This document shows, piece by piece, positions 27,622 through 36,698 of a stretch of DNA of 64,000 bases (position 1 is the first letter of the stretch; each line of letters opens with the position of its first letter). The stretch is from contig JAKSPJ010000003.1 of assembly GCA_024404915.1 (NCBI GenBank), forward strand, positions 62,001 through 126,000. Direction: 5' to 3'. The notes beneath the pieces were generated by a model. The model did not search any database. It had not been told where the DNA came from and saw only the letters and a list, made by a program, of their open reading frames with translations. A program made the translations under genes and the position numbers. Origin of the DNA: Oscillospiraceae bacterium. Its GTDB lineage: Bacteria; Bacillota; Clostridia; Oscillospirales; Ruminococcaceae.

Positions 27622-28575
27622 ATGAAATACTATGTAGGAATTGACCTGGGCGGCACAAACATTGTGGCAGGCCTGGTAGATGAGAATTATCAGATTTTGA
27701 AAAAGGTATCCCGCAAGACAAATCGTCCCCGCCCTGCTGAGGAGATTGCAGCAGATATGGCGGCATGCGCACTGGATGCCATCAAGGAAGCAGGATTGAC
27801 CACGGAACAGGTGGAATGGATTGGCATCGGTACACCGGGTATCGCAAATTCTGAAACCGGAATCATTGAGTATTCCAATAACCTTGATTTCCACAATGTG
27901 CCTATGGTGAAGTGGATTTCTGAGGCAACCGGTCTTCCGGCATTTGTGGAGAACGATGCAAATGCAGCAGCATACGGCGAATTTGTGGCAGGTGCTGCAA
28001 AGGGCGCACGCAATGCCATCTGCATTACACTGGGTACCGGCGTTGGCGGCGGTGTGATTATCGACGGCAAAATCTATGCAGGCTCCAACTTTGCAGGTGC
28101 TGAGCTCGGCCATACAACTCTGACTATGGACGGTCCTCTTTGTACCTGCGGCAGACGCGGCTGCTTTGAAGTATATTCTTCTGCAACCGGTCTGGTGCGT
28201 ATGACCAATGAGGCAATGGCCGCACATCCGGAGAGCATTATGCATGCAAGAGCGAAGGAAGAGGAAAAGGTTTCTGCACGCACAGCATTTGACTGCATGC
28301 GTATGGGGGATCAGACCGCAAAGGAAGTCGTGGATTTCTATATCCGTGCACTGGCAGCCGGTATTACCAACATGATTAATATTTTCCAGCCGGATGTATT
28401 GTGCATCGGCGGTGGTGTGTGCAATGAGGGCGATGCATTGCTGTTGCCTGTAAAGGAACATGTTGCAAAAGAGGTTTACACCAAGAATTCAGACAAGAAT
28501 ACGGAAATTGTCATTGCAAAGCTCGGAAATGATGCAGGTATCATCGGTGCTGCATTCCTTGGAAAAGCAATCTGA
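27622..28575 (+). CDS. glk: ROK-family glucokinase
   Basis: Phosphorylates glucose with ATP. 317 residues. DLGGTN (ATP phosphate site) at the N-terminus, the catalytic region VENDANAAAYGE, LGTGVGGG, and the ROK zinc motif CTCGRRGCFE are intact. GAGGAGGAAA precedes the ATG. Strong intrinsic terminator after the stop. Glucose as substrate is inferred from the close match to clostridial glucokinases; another hexose is possible. Confidence 0.92.
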   Translation: MKYYVGIDLGGTNIVAGLVDENYQILKKVSRKTNRPRPAEEIAADMAACALDAIKEAGLTTEQVEWIGIGTPGIANSETGIIEYSNNLDFHNVPMVKWISEATGLPAFVENDANAAAYGEFVAGAAKGARNAICITLGTGVGGGVIIDGKIYAGSNFAGAELGHTTLTMDGPLCTCGRRGCFEVYSSATGLVRMTNEAMAAHPESIMHARAKEEEKVSARTAFDCMRMGDQTAKEVVDFYIRALAAGITNMINIFQPDVLCIGGGVCNEGDALLLPVKEHVAKEVYTKNSDKNTEIVIAKLGNDAGIIGAAFLGKAI

Positions 28576-28580
28576 GAATA

Positions 28581-28616
28581 AAAAAACAGAGCCGGAAGTA
28601 TTCGGCTCTGTTTTTT
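28581..28616 (+). terminator. Terminator after glk
   Basis: AAAAAACAGAGCCG, loop GAAGTATT, CGGCTCTG (28603-28610) and six Ts. The A-run before the stem makes it likely to work in both directions. Confidence 0.95.
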
Positions 28617-28651
28617 ATTGTGAACGGCATTGATGGAATTGATGCATGGAA

Positions 28652-28686
28652 AATTCTGCATTATTGAAATGCAATCATGCAGAATT
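28652..28686 (-). terminator. Terminator of the small XRE gene
   Basis: Read on the minus strand, AATTCTGCAT (28686-28677) pairs with ATGCAGAATT (28661-28652), followed by TTCC. It lies directly after the stop codon of the reverse gene. Confidence 0.65.
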
Positions 28687-28688
28687 CC

Positions 28689-28904
28689 TTATTCCTGGAC
28701 ATCCTCTTCTGTAAGGCCGAGAATGTAGTCTGTTGTGGTTTCGTAGTATTGTGCCAGTTTCATGATAATCTCCACCGGAACAATTCGTAGGCCTCTCTCG
28801 TACTTTGAATAGAGTGACTGATCACAGAATAGATATTCGCAGATTTCCTTCTGGGTTTTGTCATGACTCTCTCGTAAACTTCTGATTCGTGGGAAGTAAA
28901 GCAT
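28689..28904 (-). CDS. Small XRE-family helix-turn-helix regulator
   Basis: 71 residues. Start at 28904 because AAGGAGGCG lies immediately upstream on the minus strand. The whole protein is one Cro/C1-type HTH: IRSLRESHDKTQKEICEYL, then CDQSLYSKYERG as recognition helix, and LAQYYETTTDYILGL. No effector domain. It is a single-gene unit flanked by terminators; targets unknown. Confidence 0.88.
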   Translation of the reverse strand: MLYFPRIRSLRESHDKTQKEICEYLFCDQSLYSKYERGLRIVPVEIIMKLAQYYETTTDYILGLTEEDVQE

Positions 28905-29344
28905 TATAACGCCTCCTTGTGGATGTGTGATATACATATTATAACGCAAATATGTGGATTTTTTTTAAAAATGGACATGATGGCTTGAATTTTTTTGAAA
29001 ATATTGGTATAAGAATTAATATAACGTGTGCAAGAACCTGCAAACAATAAAGTTAAACATAACGAGAATACTACAATAAAATAGATATATGCAGTGTGGA
29101 CATTTTGTACATGAAATATTGTACTATTCGCAAAAATCAGAAAATGCGAAGTATTTGCAGTAAAATGTAATATGCCCCAAAAAAGACACATTCAACAGGT
29201 AAAACTGTTATCAGCGTTAAGCAATTAAGCTGAGCGTTCCCGGATGAGGGAATGTGCGGAAACAAGTCCAGATACATCTTATGCTGTCAGAAAGCGGAAA
29301 ATAGAAAAATTATCGGATTTCTGCATTCATTTTTCTTTTATCTA
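28905..29344. other. 440-base gap with no gene; some hairpins
   Basis: AT-rich. No convincing ORF on either strand. It contains a TATAAT-like box for the reverse gene (28943-28938, no good -35 box). A run of small inverted repeats at 29193-29250 includes AACAG-GTAAAA-CTGTT and TTCCC-GGATGA-GGGAA. These lie upstream of the pgk promoter, so they are not its leader. Confidence 0.5.
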
Positions 29345-29373
29345 TTGCAAAAAATGAAAAAATAGTGTATAAT
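29345..29373 (+). promoter_or_regulatory. Promoter of pgk
   Basis: TTGCAA (29345-29350), 17-base spacer, TATAAT (29368-29373). Start near 29380 gives a leader of about 70 nt. Confidence 0.85.
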
Positions 29374-29450
29374 AGTGAAGGATGCGGAAACCTGCAAACA
29401 GATTCCCGCATATTACAAAATAAACTCTCTGTTGAAAGGAAGTTATTATC

Positions 29451-30680
29451 ATGGCTGGACTGAACAAAGTTACAGTAGACGACATTCAGGCAAAGGGCAA
29501 GAAGATTCTTGTTCGCTGCGATTTCAACGTACCGCTGAAGGACGGCGAAATCACAAATGACAACCGCATTACAGCGGCTTTGCCTACCATCAAGAAGCTG
29601 CTCGCAGACGGCGGCAAGCTCGTTCTTTGCTCTCACCTGGGCAAGCCGAAGAACGGCCCGGAGGCAAAGTTCTCTCTTGCACCGGTTGCAAAGCGTCTGC
29701 AGGAACTCCTGCCGGAGACAAAGGTTGTCTTTGCTGCTGATGATACTGTTGTTGGTGAAAACGCAAAGGCTGCTGTTGCTGCAATGAACGATGGCGAGAT
29801 CGTGCTGCTGGAGAATACTCGTTTCCGTGGCGCAGAAGAGACCAAGGAAGCACAGTATGACGGCTTCTCCAAGGAACTGGCTGACCTGGTTGACGGTCAG
29901 GCATTCGTAATGGACGCATTTGGTTCTTCTCACCGTGCACATGCTTCCACCGTTGGTGCAGCACGTTTCGTAAAGGAAACAGCAGTCGGCTATCTGATGC
30001 AGAAGGAAATTCAGTATCTGGGCAATGCTGTTGAGGATCCGCAGCATCCGTTTGTTGCAATCCTGGGCGGTGCAAAGGTTGCTGATAAACTGAACGTTAT
30101 CTCCAACCTGCTGGAGAAGTGTGATACACTGATCATCGGCGGCGGTATGGCTTATACCTTCGTTAAGGCACAGGGCGGCGCAATCGGCAAGTCCCTGGTT
30201 GACGATGAGAAGCTGGATTACTGCAAGGAAATGCTGGCAAAGGCAGAAAAGCTGGGCAAGAAGATTCTTCTCCCTGTTGATACTGCAATCGCAGCTGAGT
30301 TCCCGGATCCGATTGATGCGGAAATCTCTGTTGATTTTGTTGACACATGCAAGATTCCGGATGATATGATGGGCCTGGATATCGGTCCGAAGACTGCTGA
30401 GCTGTTTGCTGCAGAAGCAAAGGCTGCAAAGACAGTTGTTTGGAATGGTCCGATGGGCGTATTCGAGAACCCGACTCTGAAGAAGGGTACTGTTGCAGTT
30501 TGCGAAGCTCTGGCAGCAGCAGATGCAACAACCATTATCGGCGGCGGCGACTCTGCAACAGCTGCAATTCAGCTGGGCTATGCAGACAAGATGAGCCATA
30601 TCTCCACAGGCGGCGGCGCATCTTTGGAATACCTGGAGGGCAAGGTTCTGCCGGGTGTTGCTGCAATCGCTGAAAAGTAA
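29451..30680 (+). CDS. pgk: Phosphoglycerate kinase
   Basis: Transfers phosphate from 1,3-bisphosphoglycerate to ADP. 409 residues. [31 protein letters not shown] and the C-terminal GGGDSATA are intact. GAAAGGAAG precedes the ATG. Codon use is strongly biased toward the same few codons seen in tpiA and purC, as expected of a highly expressed gene. It opens a glycolytic group with tpiA and gpmI. Confidence 0.98.
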   Translation: MAGLNKVTVDDIQAKGKKILVRCDFNVPLKDGEITNDNRITAALPTIKKLLADGGKLVLCSHLGKPKNGPEAKFSLAPVAKRLQELLPETKVVFAADDTVVGENAKAAVAAMNDGEIVLLENTRFRGAEETKEAQYDGFSKELADLVDGQAFVMDAFGSSHRAHASTVGAARFVKETAVGYLMQKEIQYLGNAVEDPQHPFVAILGGAKVADKLNVISNLLEKCDTLIIGGGMAYTFVKAQGGAIGKSLVDDEKLDYCKEMLAKAEKLGKKILLPVDTAIAAEFPDPIDAEISVDFVDTCKIPDDMMGLDIGPKTAELFAAEAKAAKTVVWNGPMGVFENPTLKKGTVAVCEALAAADATTIIGGGDSATAAIQLGYADKMSHISTGGGASLEYLEGKVLPGVAAIAEK

Positions 30681-30707
30681 TATCTGATACTTGACACATA
30701 CGGTTTG

Positions 30708-30729
30708 AGGCGGATTATCTAATCCGCCT
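30708..30729 (+). other. Strong hairpin after pgk
   Basis: AGGCGGATTA (30708-30717) / TAATCCGCCT (30720-30729), extended by weaker pairs on both sides (CGGTTT / GAACTG). No U-run follows. It could be a processing or partial termination site between pgk and the next gene. Confidence 0.5.
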
Positions 30730-30774
30730 GAACTGTATTATAACTATTGTTCTTCGTCTGATGAGGAGAAAAAG

Positions 30775-31731
30775 ATGGATCCCATTGAAATGCTGAGGCG
30801 AATTCCTAAACTGATTTTTCCGGAAGAGCTGCCGAAACTGATGCGGATTATACAGTATGTCACCATTGGCTTCATGACTATCGTAGGCTTCCGCTTTGGT
30901 GTGAGTGCTTTGATACACGAAAACGGTTCATTCTTTGGAAGCGTGCTGCTCTATGTGCTGATCGGCATCGGATGTGCCGCATTGATCGGTAATTTCTGGG
31001 CGATGCTTTGTAATATTCAGAAAAAGGGTCTGTATGCAAAAGCAGACAGAGTTTACCAGGAAGAAGGATGCAGTCTGCATCTTGCAGAATGCCTGAAGGC
31101 CGGCAATATGAATGAGACCGTGGAAGACTGGCTGATGAGTGCATTTGTTCTGACACAGTGCGAAAGCTACAGCGAAGCGGAACAGGCCTTGAAACGGCTG
31201 AACCAGCATAGCCTGACATCTCGTCAGATGGCCATGTATGTAACCACGCAGCTTCGCATTTACCTGATGACGGCACGTCTGGAAAAAGCAGAAATCCTGT
31301 TCCATGAGCAGTATGCCCGTCAAATGGAGATATACAGCGCACAGCCGGATCTGATGCCGGTTTACAAGCCCTATGCAGATGATGCCTTGGATTTTTATCT
31401 GATGAGCTTTGGCATGCATGCGATGGAGGCTTGTGATGATGCGGCAGAATTATGCCGGCAGGAAGCAAGTTTTCGTGTGAATCAGCGGGATGCTTTGGAC
31501 TTTCAGCTGTATCCGGATATCATGCGGCTGATTGGTCTGAATGCGGCTGGAGCATTTCAGGAAGCCCATGACCTGCAGGCGGATCTGAACGGCAGAATCT
31601 ATTCCGCCAGATGCGCTGAGGGTAAAAAAAGGGAATTGAACCGATTGACTGAACAGGCAAGAATTTTCGGCATGAAGAAAATGATGAATCGCCGTCCTGA
31701 ACAGTCTGAAAACTGGGAACTGCCATTGTAA
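30775..31731 (+). CDS. Membrane protein with C-terminal helical (TPR-like) region
   Basis: 318 residues. Two hydrophobic segments (about 28-47 and 55-75) are followed by a cytoplasmic region of repeating helices (AECLKAGNMNETVEDWLMSAFVL, QCESYSEAEQALKRL, TARLEKAEILFHEQY) that has the spacing of tetratricopeptide repeats. RBS GAGGAGAAA. It lies between pgk and tpiA on the same strand, 28 bases before tpiA, so probably cotranscribed. No function recognised. Confidence 0.7.
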   Translation: MDPIEMLRRIPKLIFPEELPKLMRIIQYVTIGFMTIVGFRFGVSALIHENGSFFGSVLLYVLIGIGCAALIGNFWAMLCNIQKKGLYAKADRVYQEEGCSLHLAECLKAGNMNETVEDWLMSAFVLTQCESYSEAEQALKRLNQHSLTSRQMAMYVTTQLRIYLMTARLEKAEILFHEQYARQMEIYSAQPDLMPVYKPYADDALDFYLMSFGMHAMEACDDAAELCRQEASFRVNQRDALDFQLYPDIMRLIGLNAAGAFQEAHDLQADLNGRIYSARCAEGKKRELNRLTEQARIFGMKKMMNRRPEQSENWELPL

Positions 31732-31759
31732 TGGCAAATGATACAAAAGGAGAATGAAT

Positions 31760-32536
31760 ATGAACAAGAATCTGAGAAAGGCAATTATTGCCGGTAACTG
31801 GAAAATGAACAAGACACGTCCGGAAGCAAAGGCTCTTCTGGAAGAAATCAAGCCCCTGGTTGCAAATGCAGAGGGCAAGGTTGAGGTCATCGCATGCGTA
31901 CCTTTCACCAACCTGGAGACTGCTGTTAACACAACCGCAGGTTCCAATGTCAAGGTTGGCGCAGAGAATGTTCACTTTGAGAAGTCCGGTGCTTTCACAG
32001 GCGAGATTTCTGCTGATATGCTGACAGAGGTTGGCGTTGAGTACGTTGTAATCGGTCACTCCGAGAGAAGACAGTATTTCGGTGAGACAGACGAGACTGT
32101 TAACAAGAGAACTTTGGCTGCACTGGAAGCGGGTCTGAAGCCTATCGTTTGCGTTGGCGAGACTCTGGAGCAGAGAGAGCTGAACATCACTGAGGAAGTG
32201 ATTGCAACCCAGATTAAGATTGATCTGAAGAATACCTGCCCTAAGTGCATCAAGAATGTTGTAATCGCTTATGAGCCGGTATGGGCAATCGGCACAGGCA
32301 AGACCGCTACACCGGAGCAGGCTGAGGAAGTTTGCGCATTCATCCGCGGCGAGCTGGCTAAGATGTTTGACCAGGAGACAGCAGATGCTATCACCATTCA
32401 GTACGGTGGTTCCATGAATGCAAAGAACTGCGCAGAGCTGCTGGCTAAGCCGAACATTGACGGTGGTCTCATCGGCGGTGCTTCTCTGAAGGCAGAAGAC
32501 TTCAACGTTATCGTTCAGGCAGCTGTTGAGGGTTAA
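31760..32536 (+). CDS. tpiA: Triosephosphate isomerase
   Basis: Interconverts dihydroxyacetone phosphate and glyceraldehyde 3-phosphate. Start at ATG 31760, 7 bases after AAGGAG; ATG 31754 would be only one base from it. 258 residues. AGNWKMN, VIGHSERR (catalytic His), YEPVWAIGTG (catalytic Glu) and YGGSMN are intact. Confidence 0.98.
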   Translation: MNKNLRKAIIAGNWKMNKTRPEAKALLEEIKPLVANAEGKVEVIACVPFTNLETAVNTTAGSNVKVGAENVHFEKSGAFTGEISADMLTEVGVEYVVIGHSERRQYFGETDETVNKRTLAALEAGLKPIVCVGETLEQRELNITEEVIATQIKIDLKNTCPKCIKNVVIAYEPVWAIGTGKTATPEQAEEVCAFIRGELAKMFDQETADAITIQYGGSMNAKNCAELLAKPNIDGGLIGGASLKAEDFNVIVQAAVEG

Positions 32537-32605
32537 GATGAACCATGTTCGTGCGTGAATCGTTTCTGATTTCACGCGCGAACAGATTTTTGCCAGGGGG
32601 AAAAT

Positions 32606-33121
32606 ATGAGTAGTACCAGGCATACCATTCGCACTTTTGCAACGGTTGGGCTTGTGTTGAAAGTTATATCTATGGCGGCACAGATTGTAGTGCGGCTGAT
32701 ACCGAAGCCCGTTCTCAGCATATTTATGCGAGTCAGCCCGGACCTTTCCGACAGTATGCAGGCAATTCACAATCCATTTGTTTATGCCGGCTTGCTGGGC
32801 AGCTTTGCCATTTGCCTGACATTCTACCTTGTGCTGATTTCACAGCAGGAAAGCAAAAATGAGATGGCATGTCTCATAACAGTCATCTGCCTTGCGGTGT
32901 CCTGCTTCATCTGGCCTGTTTGTCAGTATGTTCTTTCAACGGTGGGAAATGTCTGGCTTGGAAGATTCTATGGCTTGGAAGAATTGGCTGTTTCCAGAAC
33001 GCTGTCAACGATAGATGGCGTGATTTCCCTCATAAGCGGCCCGGCGATTCCGCTGCTGGCTATTGCTGCAGGTATGAATCTGCAGCGCTGCAAAAGTGAA
33101 AATGCAATGAGTAAGGAATAA
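32606..33121 (+). CDS. Small multi-TM membrane protein of unknown function
   Basis: 171 residues. About four hydrophobic segments: FATVGLVLKVISMAAQIVV, VYAGLLGSFAICLTFYLVLI, CLITVICLAVSCFIWPVCQYVL and VISLISGPAIPLLAIAAG. RBS AGGGGGAAA. Flanked by tpiA and gpmI on the same strand. This is the second uncharacterised membrane protein in the glycolytic group. No family recognised. Confidence 0.7.
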   Translation: MSSTRHTIRTFATVGLVLKVISMAAQIVVRLIPKPVLSIFMRVSPDLSDSMQAIHNPFVYAGLLGSFAICLTFYLVLISQQESKNEMACLITVICLAVSCFIWPVCQYVLSTVGNVWLGRFYGLEELAVSRTLSTIDGVISLISGPAIPLLAIAAGMNLQRCKSENAMSKE

Positions 33122-33149
33122 TTATATTTTTGAAAAGGAGATATCATAT

Positions 33150-34679
33150 ATGAGCAAAGCACCTGTTGCACTGCTGATTATGGATGGTTACGGCATCAAT
33201 CCCAGTGAATACGGCAATGCGATTGCAGCGGCAAAAACACCGAATCTGGATTGCTATTTTGCAAAATATCCGAATACAATTATTGGAGCTTCCGGTCTGG
33301 ATGTTGGTCTGCCGGATGGCCAGATGGGCAACTCTGAGGTTGGACACACAAATATCGGTGCCGGCCGCATTGTTTACCAGCAGCTGGTGAAGATTTCTAA
33401 ATCCATTCAGGATGGCGATTTCTTTGAAAACGCTGCGCTGAAGGCTGCTATGCAGAATGCAAAGGATAAGGGCACAGCACTGCACCTGATGGGCCTGCTG
33501 TCTCCGGGCGGTGTACACAGCCACATGACACACATGTATGGTCTTGTAGAAATGGCAAAGCGTTATGGCCTGGAGAAGGTCTATGTCCATGCATTCCTGG
33601 ATGGACGTGACGTTCCGCCTTCCTCTGCTGCGGAGTATATGGAAGAAGCAGCTGCTGAGCTGAATAAAATCGGTGTGGGCAAGGTCGGCGTGATTTCCGG
33701 CAGATTCTATGCAATGGATCGTGACAATGCGTGGGATCGTGTGGAAAAGGCATATGCAGCACTGGTTTACGGCGAGGGCGTACAGGAAGAAGATGCAGTT
33801 CAGGCTGTAAAGAATTCCTACGCAAACGGTGTGACAGATGAATTTATGCTGCCGACTGTTGTTGCAAAGGATGCAAAGATTGCAGAGAATGACAGCGTTA
33901 TATTTTTCAATTTCCGCCCTGACCGTGCACGTCAGATTACCCGTGCGTTTGTGGATCCGGAGTTCACAGGCTTTGAGCGCAGAAATGGTTTCTTCCCGGT
34001 ACATTTTGTCTGCATGGCACAGTACGATGCAGCAATGCCGAATGTCTCTGTTGCATTCCCGCCGGAAGAGCTGACTATGACACTGGGCGAATACCTGGCA
34101 CAGTGCGGCAAAACACAGCTTCGTATCGCTGAAACACAGAAGTATGCTCACGTTACATTCTTCTTCAACGGCGGTGAAGAGACACAGTTTGATGGCGAAG
34201 AGCGTATTCTGATTAAGTCTCCGGATGTGGAAACATTCGATATGAAGCCGGATATGAGTGCATACGAGGTGACTGAGGCAGTTCTGAAAGAGATTGCTGC
34301 TGATAAGTTTGATGCAATCATTCTGAACTATGCAAACTGCGACATGGTTGGCCATACCGGTATTTTCAATGCAGCTGTGGAGGCTGTGGAAGCTGTAGAT
34401 GATTGCGTTGGTCGGGTGACGAATGCAATTCTGGCAAAGGGCGGCAAGGTGATTATCACTGCTGACCACGGTAATGCTGACAAAATGATGGAAGCAGATG
34501 GTTCTCCGTTTACAGCACATACCACATTCCCTGTACCTGCAATTATCTGTGATGATACATTGCCTGCAGATACAAAGCTGCGTGAAGACGGTGTGCTGGC
34601 TGATCTGGCACCTACCATGCTTCAGCTGATGAATCTGGAACAGCCGAAGGAAATGACCGGCAAGACATTGCTGGCATAA
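33150..34679 (+). CDS. gpmI: Cofactor-independent phosphoglycerate mutase
   Basis: Interconverts 3- and 2-phosphoglycerate with two manganese ions. 509 residues. LLIMDGYG, the phosphoserine motif MGNSEVGH, HAFLDGRDVPPSSA, FNFRPDRARQ, NYANCDMVGHTG and ITADHGNAD carry the metal and catalytic residues. AAAAGGAGA precedes the ATG. A strong terminator follows. Confidence 0.98.
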   Translation: MSKAPVALLIMDGYGINPSEYGNAIAAAKTPNLDCYFAKYPNTIIGASGLDVGLPDGQMGNSEVGHTNIGAGRIVYQQLVKISKSIQDGDFFENAALKAAMQNAKDKGTALHLMGLLSPGGVHSHMTHMYGLVEMAKRYGLEKVYVHAFLDGRDVPPSSAAEYMEEAAAELNKIGVGKVGVISGRFYAMDRDNAWDRVEKAYAALVYGEGVQEEDAVQAVKNSYANGVTDEFMLPTVVAKDAKIAENDSVIFFNFRPDRARQITRAFVDPEFTGFERRNGFFPVHFVCMAQYDAAMPNVSVAFPPEELTMTLGEYLAQCGKTQLRIAETQKYAHVTFFFNGGEETQFDGEERILIKSPDVETFDMKPDMSAYEVTEAVLKEIAADKFDAIILNYANCDMVGHTGIFNAAVEAVEAVDDCVGRVTNAILAKGGKVIITADHGNADKMMEADGSPFTAHTTFPVPAIICDDTLPADTKLREDGVLADLAPTMLQLMNLEQPKEMTGKTLLA

Positions 34680-34696
34680 TTTCTGATTGAAATAAT

Positions 34697-34732
34697 AAAG
34701 CCCGAAAAGAAAATGGCCTTTTCGGGCTTTTT
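34697..34732 (+). terminator. Terminator after gpmI
   Basis: AAAGCCCGAAAAG (34697-34709) / CTTTTCGGGCTTT (34718-34730), then TT: a 13-bp stem. Another hairpin (AAAAGGTGACA / TGTCTCCTTTT, 34739-34773) follows directly and may serve as backup. Confidence 0.93.
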
Positions 34733-34973
34733 ACATAAAAAAGGTGACAGTAACTGTTGAATTGTCTCCTTTTGATGTCTTAAAATATCAAAATATTACA
34801 GGAAATATTCTTAATTATTACAATATGGTTACATAATATTGTTTAAATAATAGGGCATGATATACAAAACACGAAATAAAAATGATATAAAGTGAATAAA
34901 AAAACCGTGGTGATATCCGAAAAACAGCACTCTACATCTGTTTAATAAATAAAAAAATATGTTTTCTGAAGAG

Positions 34974-35002
34974 TTGACAAATTTGTTACAACGTGCTATA
35001 AT
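34974..35002 (+). promoter_or_regulatory. Consensus promoter of the dockerin gene
   Basis: TTGACA (34974-34979), 17-base spacer, TATAAT (34997-35002). Start near 35009 leaves an AT-rich leader of about 180 nt with no recognised riboswitch. The gap 34733-34973 holds only the backup hairpin. Confidence 0.92.
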
Positions 35003-35188
35003 GTCCATGCATTCAGAAATAGGCGTCCATATTTTACTTTTGAAGAAACAGAATAATATAGACAATAAGAATTCAGAATTTCATAGAAATAGAAAACAGA
35101 TAAAATTCAACAAAACAAATCAGGAACATTGGGAAAGCCGAAAGAGAAAGTTGTAACTACAATAAGAAAAGAGAAGGTCACCCAAGCT

Positions 35189-36637
35189 ATGAAAGATACA
35201 ATTAAACGGATCGGTGCAGTGCTGTCAGCAGGGCTTGTTATGCTGGCAGGCATTGGATTATCACAATCAAAAATGCCGTCAGCGGCGACAGTATATGCTG
35301 TGCAGACAGCAGCATATGAAACATCATACTATAATGTTTCGGATTCATTTCTTGCCAGACTGAATTCCATTTATAATGGACAGTGCGGCTTGTATGCGGA
35401 TTCTGCAAGAACACCCCTTAATGAAGACTTATCCCTGGGACATTCTTTGATCAATACAAAGGATTATTGTGCAGTGACGGATTCCGGCAAGAGCTGGACT
35501 GGCCGTCAGTGCTATATATATGCCCAGGGCTGCTACAGCATGCTGTTTGGCGAACTGCCTTATCACGGCACTTCCGCCTATGATCATTCCCGTGTGGTGA
35601 ATCACAGCAGATACAGCGTTTCCGGGGCATCTCTGCGGGCTGCCGGAGTTATGCCGGGTGCGTATCTTCGTACCACAGCAAACAGCGATGGCTCCTATCA
35701 TTCGTCAAGCGGACATTCTATGCTGATTGTTGATTATACGGATACGGCCATTACTATTCTGGAAGGCAATGCGGACGGTTATGGAAAAATTCAGAAGTCA
35801 ACAATGACCTATGAGAAATTCAATAAGAGTTATCTGGAAAACAAGGGCCGTGTCATCAGCCACATTGTGCAGCCGACGGATGATTATTATCGTTCAAAGT
35901 ATGGCATGTCTTTGTGTGGCGAGATGATTACAGTGACACAGCCTGCAGCAGCTGTGACAACAACTGCTACCACGACTACAACTACGACCACGACCACAAC
36001 TACGACCACGACCACAACTACGACCACGACCACAACTACGACCACAACCACAACCACTACTGCCGCAGCAACAGAAGCTTCTGCAGAGACGGAGACCACT
36101 GCATCAGAACCGCAGCTGCCGTCTGACCGGGAGGCGGATTCAGAGCCGGAAATATATACCGTTTCCCAGCTGGAATTCCATCGCACTGACTGCTGCTATT
36201 ATTTGCAGATGCCGATGGAGGGGGATTATATCTGGTCCAGCTCTGATCCGGATGTTGTGGCTGTCGATGAGAATGGCATATTGACCATCGGACGCAACGG
36301 CGCAACAATTCTGTTTGCACGGCTGGAATCCATTGTGTATCAGATTCCGGTTCTGGTGAATGCAGTTTCCTGGTCGGAACTTGGTGATTTTGACCGCAAC
36401 GGTATAACAGATGCCAATGATGCCAATGCACTGATGCAGAGCTATCTGGCAGATATGATTACGCATTCTCAGCTGGATTGTTTTTCCAGTGAGCAGATTC
36501 TGTACACAGATGTTGATGACAATGGTATTCTGAATCTGGATGATGCCCAGCGAATTGTGCATTACTATGCAGAGAAAATGGTTGCGTCTGCATATGTCAG
36601 TGATTTTGACATTTGGATGAGAGTATTACAATCGTGA
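35189..36637 (+). CDS. Secreted cysteine-peptidase-like protein with Thr linker and C-terminal type I dockerin
   Basis: Start at ATG 35189, where a typical signal peptide begins (MKDTIKRIGAVLSAGLVMLAG); an in-frame ATG at 35129 gives a less typical start. 482 residues. The N-terminal domain has GRQCYIYAQGC (Cys108) and SGHSMLIVDY (His176), which fit an NlpC/P60 or CHAP-type papain-like site. A Thr-only linker follows (about 255-291), then an Ig-like segment (WSSSDPDVVAVDENGILT, resembling Big_2). Two EF-hand-like repeats (GDFDRNGITDANDANALMQ and TDVDDNGILNLDDAQRI) form a dockerin. Dockerins bind cohesins of cellulosome-like scaffolds, so the enzyme is probably displayed on the surface. Peptidase or amidase activity is inferred. 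Confidence 0.85.
   Translation: MKDTIKRIGAVLSAGLVMLAGIGLSQSKMPSAATVYAVQTAAYETSYYNVSDSFLARLNSIYNGQCGLYADSARTPLNEDLSLGHSLINTKDYCAVTDSGKSWTGRQCYIYAQGCYSMLFGELPYHGTSAYDHSRVVNHSRYSVSGASLRAAGVMPGAYLRTTANSDGSYHSSSGHSMLIVDYTDTAITILEGNADGYGKIQKSTMTYEKFNKSYLENKGRVISHIVQPTDDYYRSKYGMSLCGEMITVTQPAAAVTTTATTTTTTTTTTTTTTTTTTTTTTTTTTTTTTTAAATEASAETETTASEPQLPSDREADSEPEIYTVSQLEFHRTDCCYYLQMPMEGDYIWSSSDPDVVAVDENGILTIGRNGATILFARLESIVYQIPVLVNAVSWSELGDFDRNGITDANDANALMQSYLADMITHSQLDCFSSEQILYTDVDDNGILNLDDAQRIVHYYAEKMVASAYVSDFDIWMRVLQS
35981..36034 (+). repeat. 18-bp tandem repeats coding the Thr linker
   Basis: Three perfect copies of ACTACGACCACGACCACA (35981, 35999, 36017) in frame, each giving six Thr. Linker length may vary between strains by slippage. 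Confidence 0.9.
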
Positions 36638-36645
36638 ATAAACGA

Positions 36646-36680
36646 TAAGTCGCCTGTATTTTCCACAGGCGATTTATTGT
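36646..36680 (+). terminator. Terminator after the dockerin gene
   Basis: TCGCCTGT (36650-36657) / ACAGGCGA (36665-36672), followed by TTTATTGTG. Confidence 0.75.
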
Positions 36681-36698
36681 GTTATAGAGAAGGAAATT

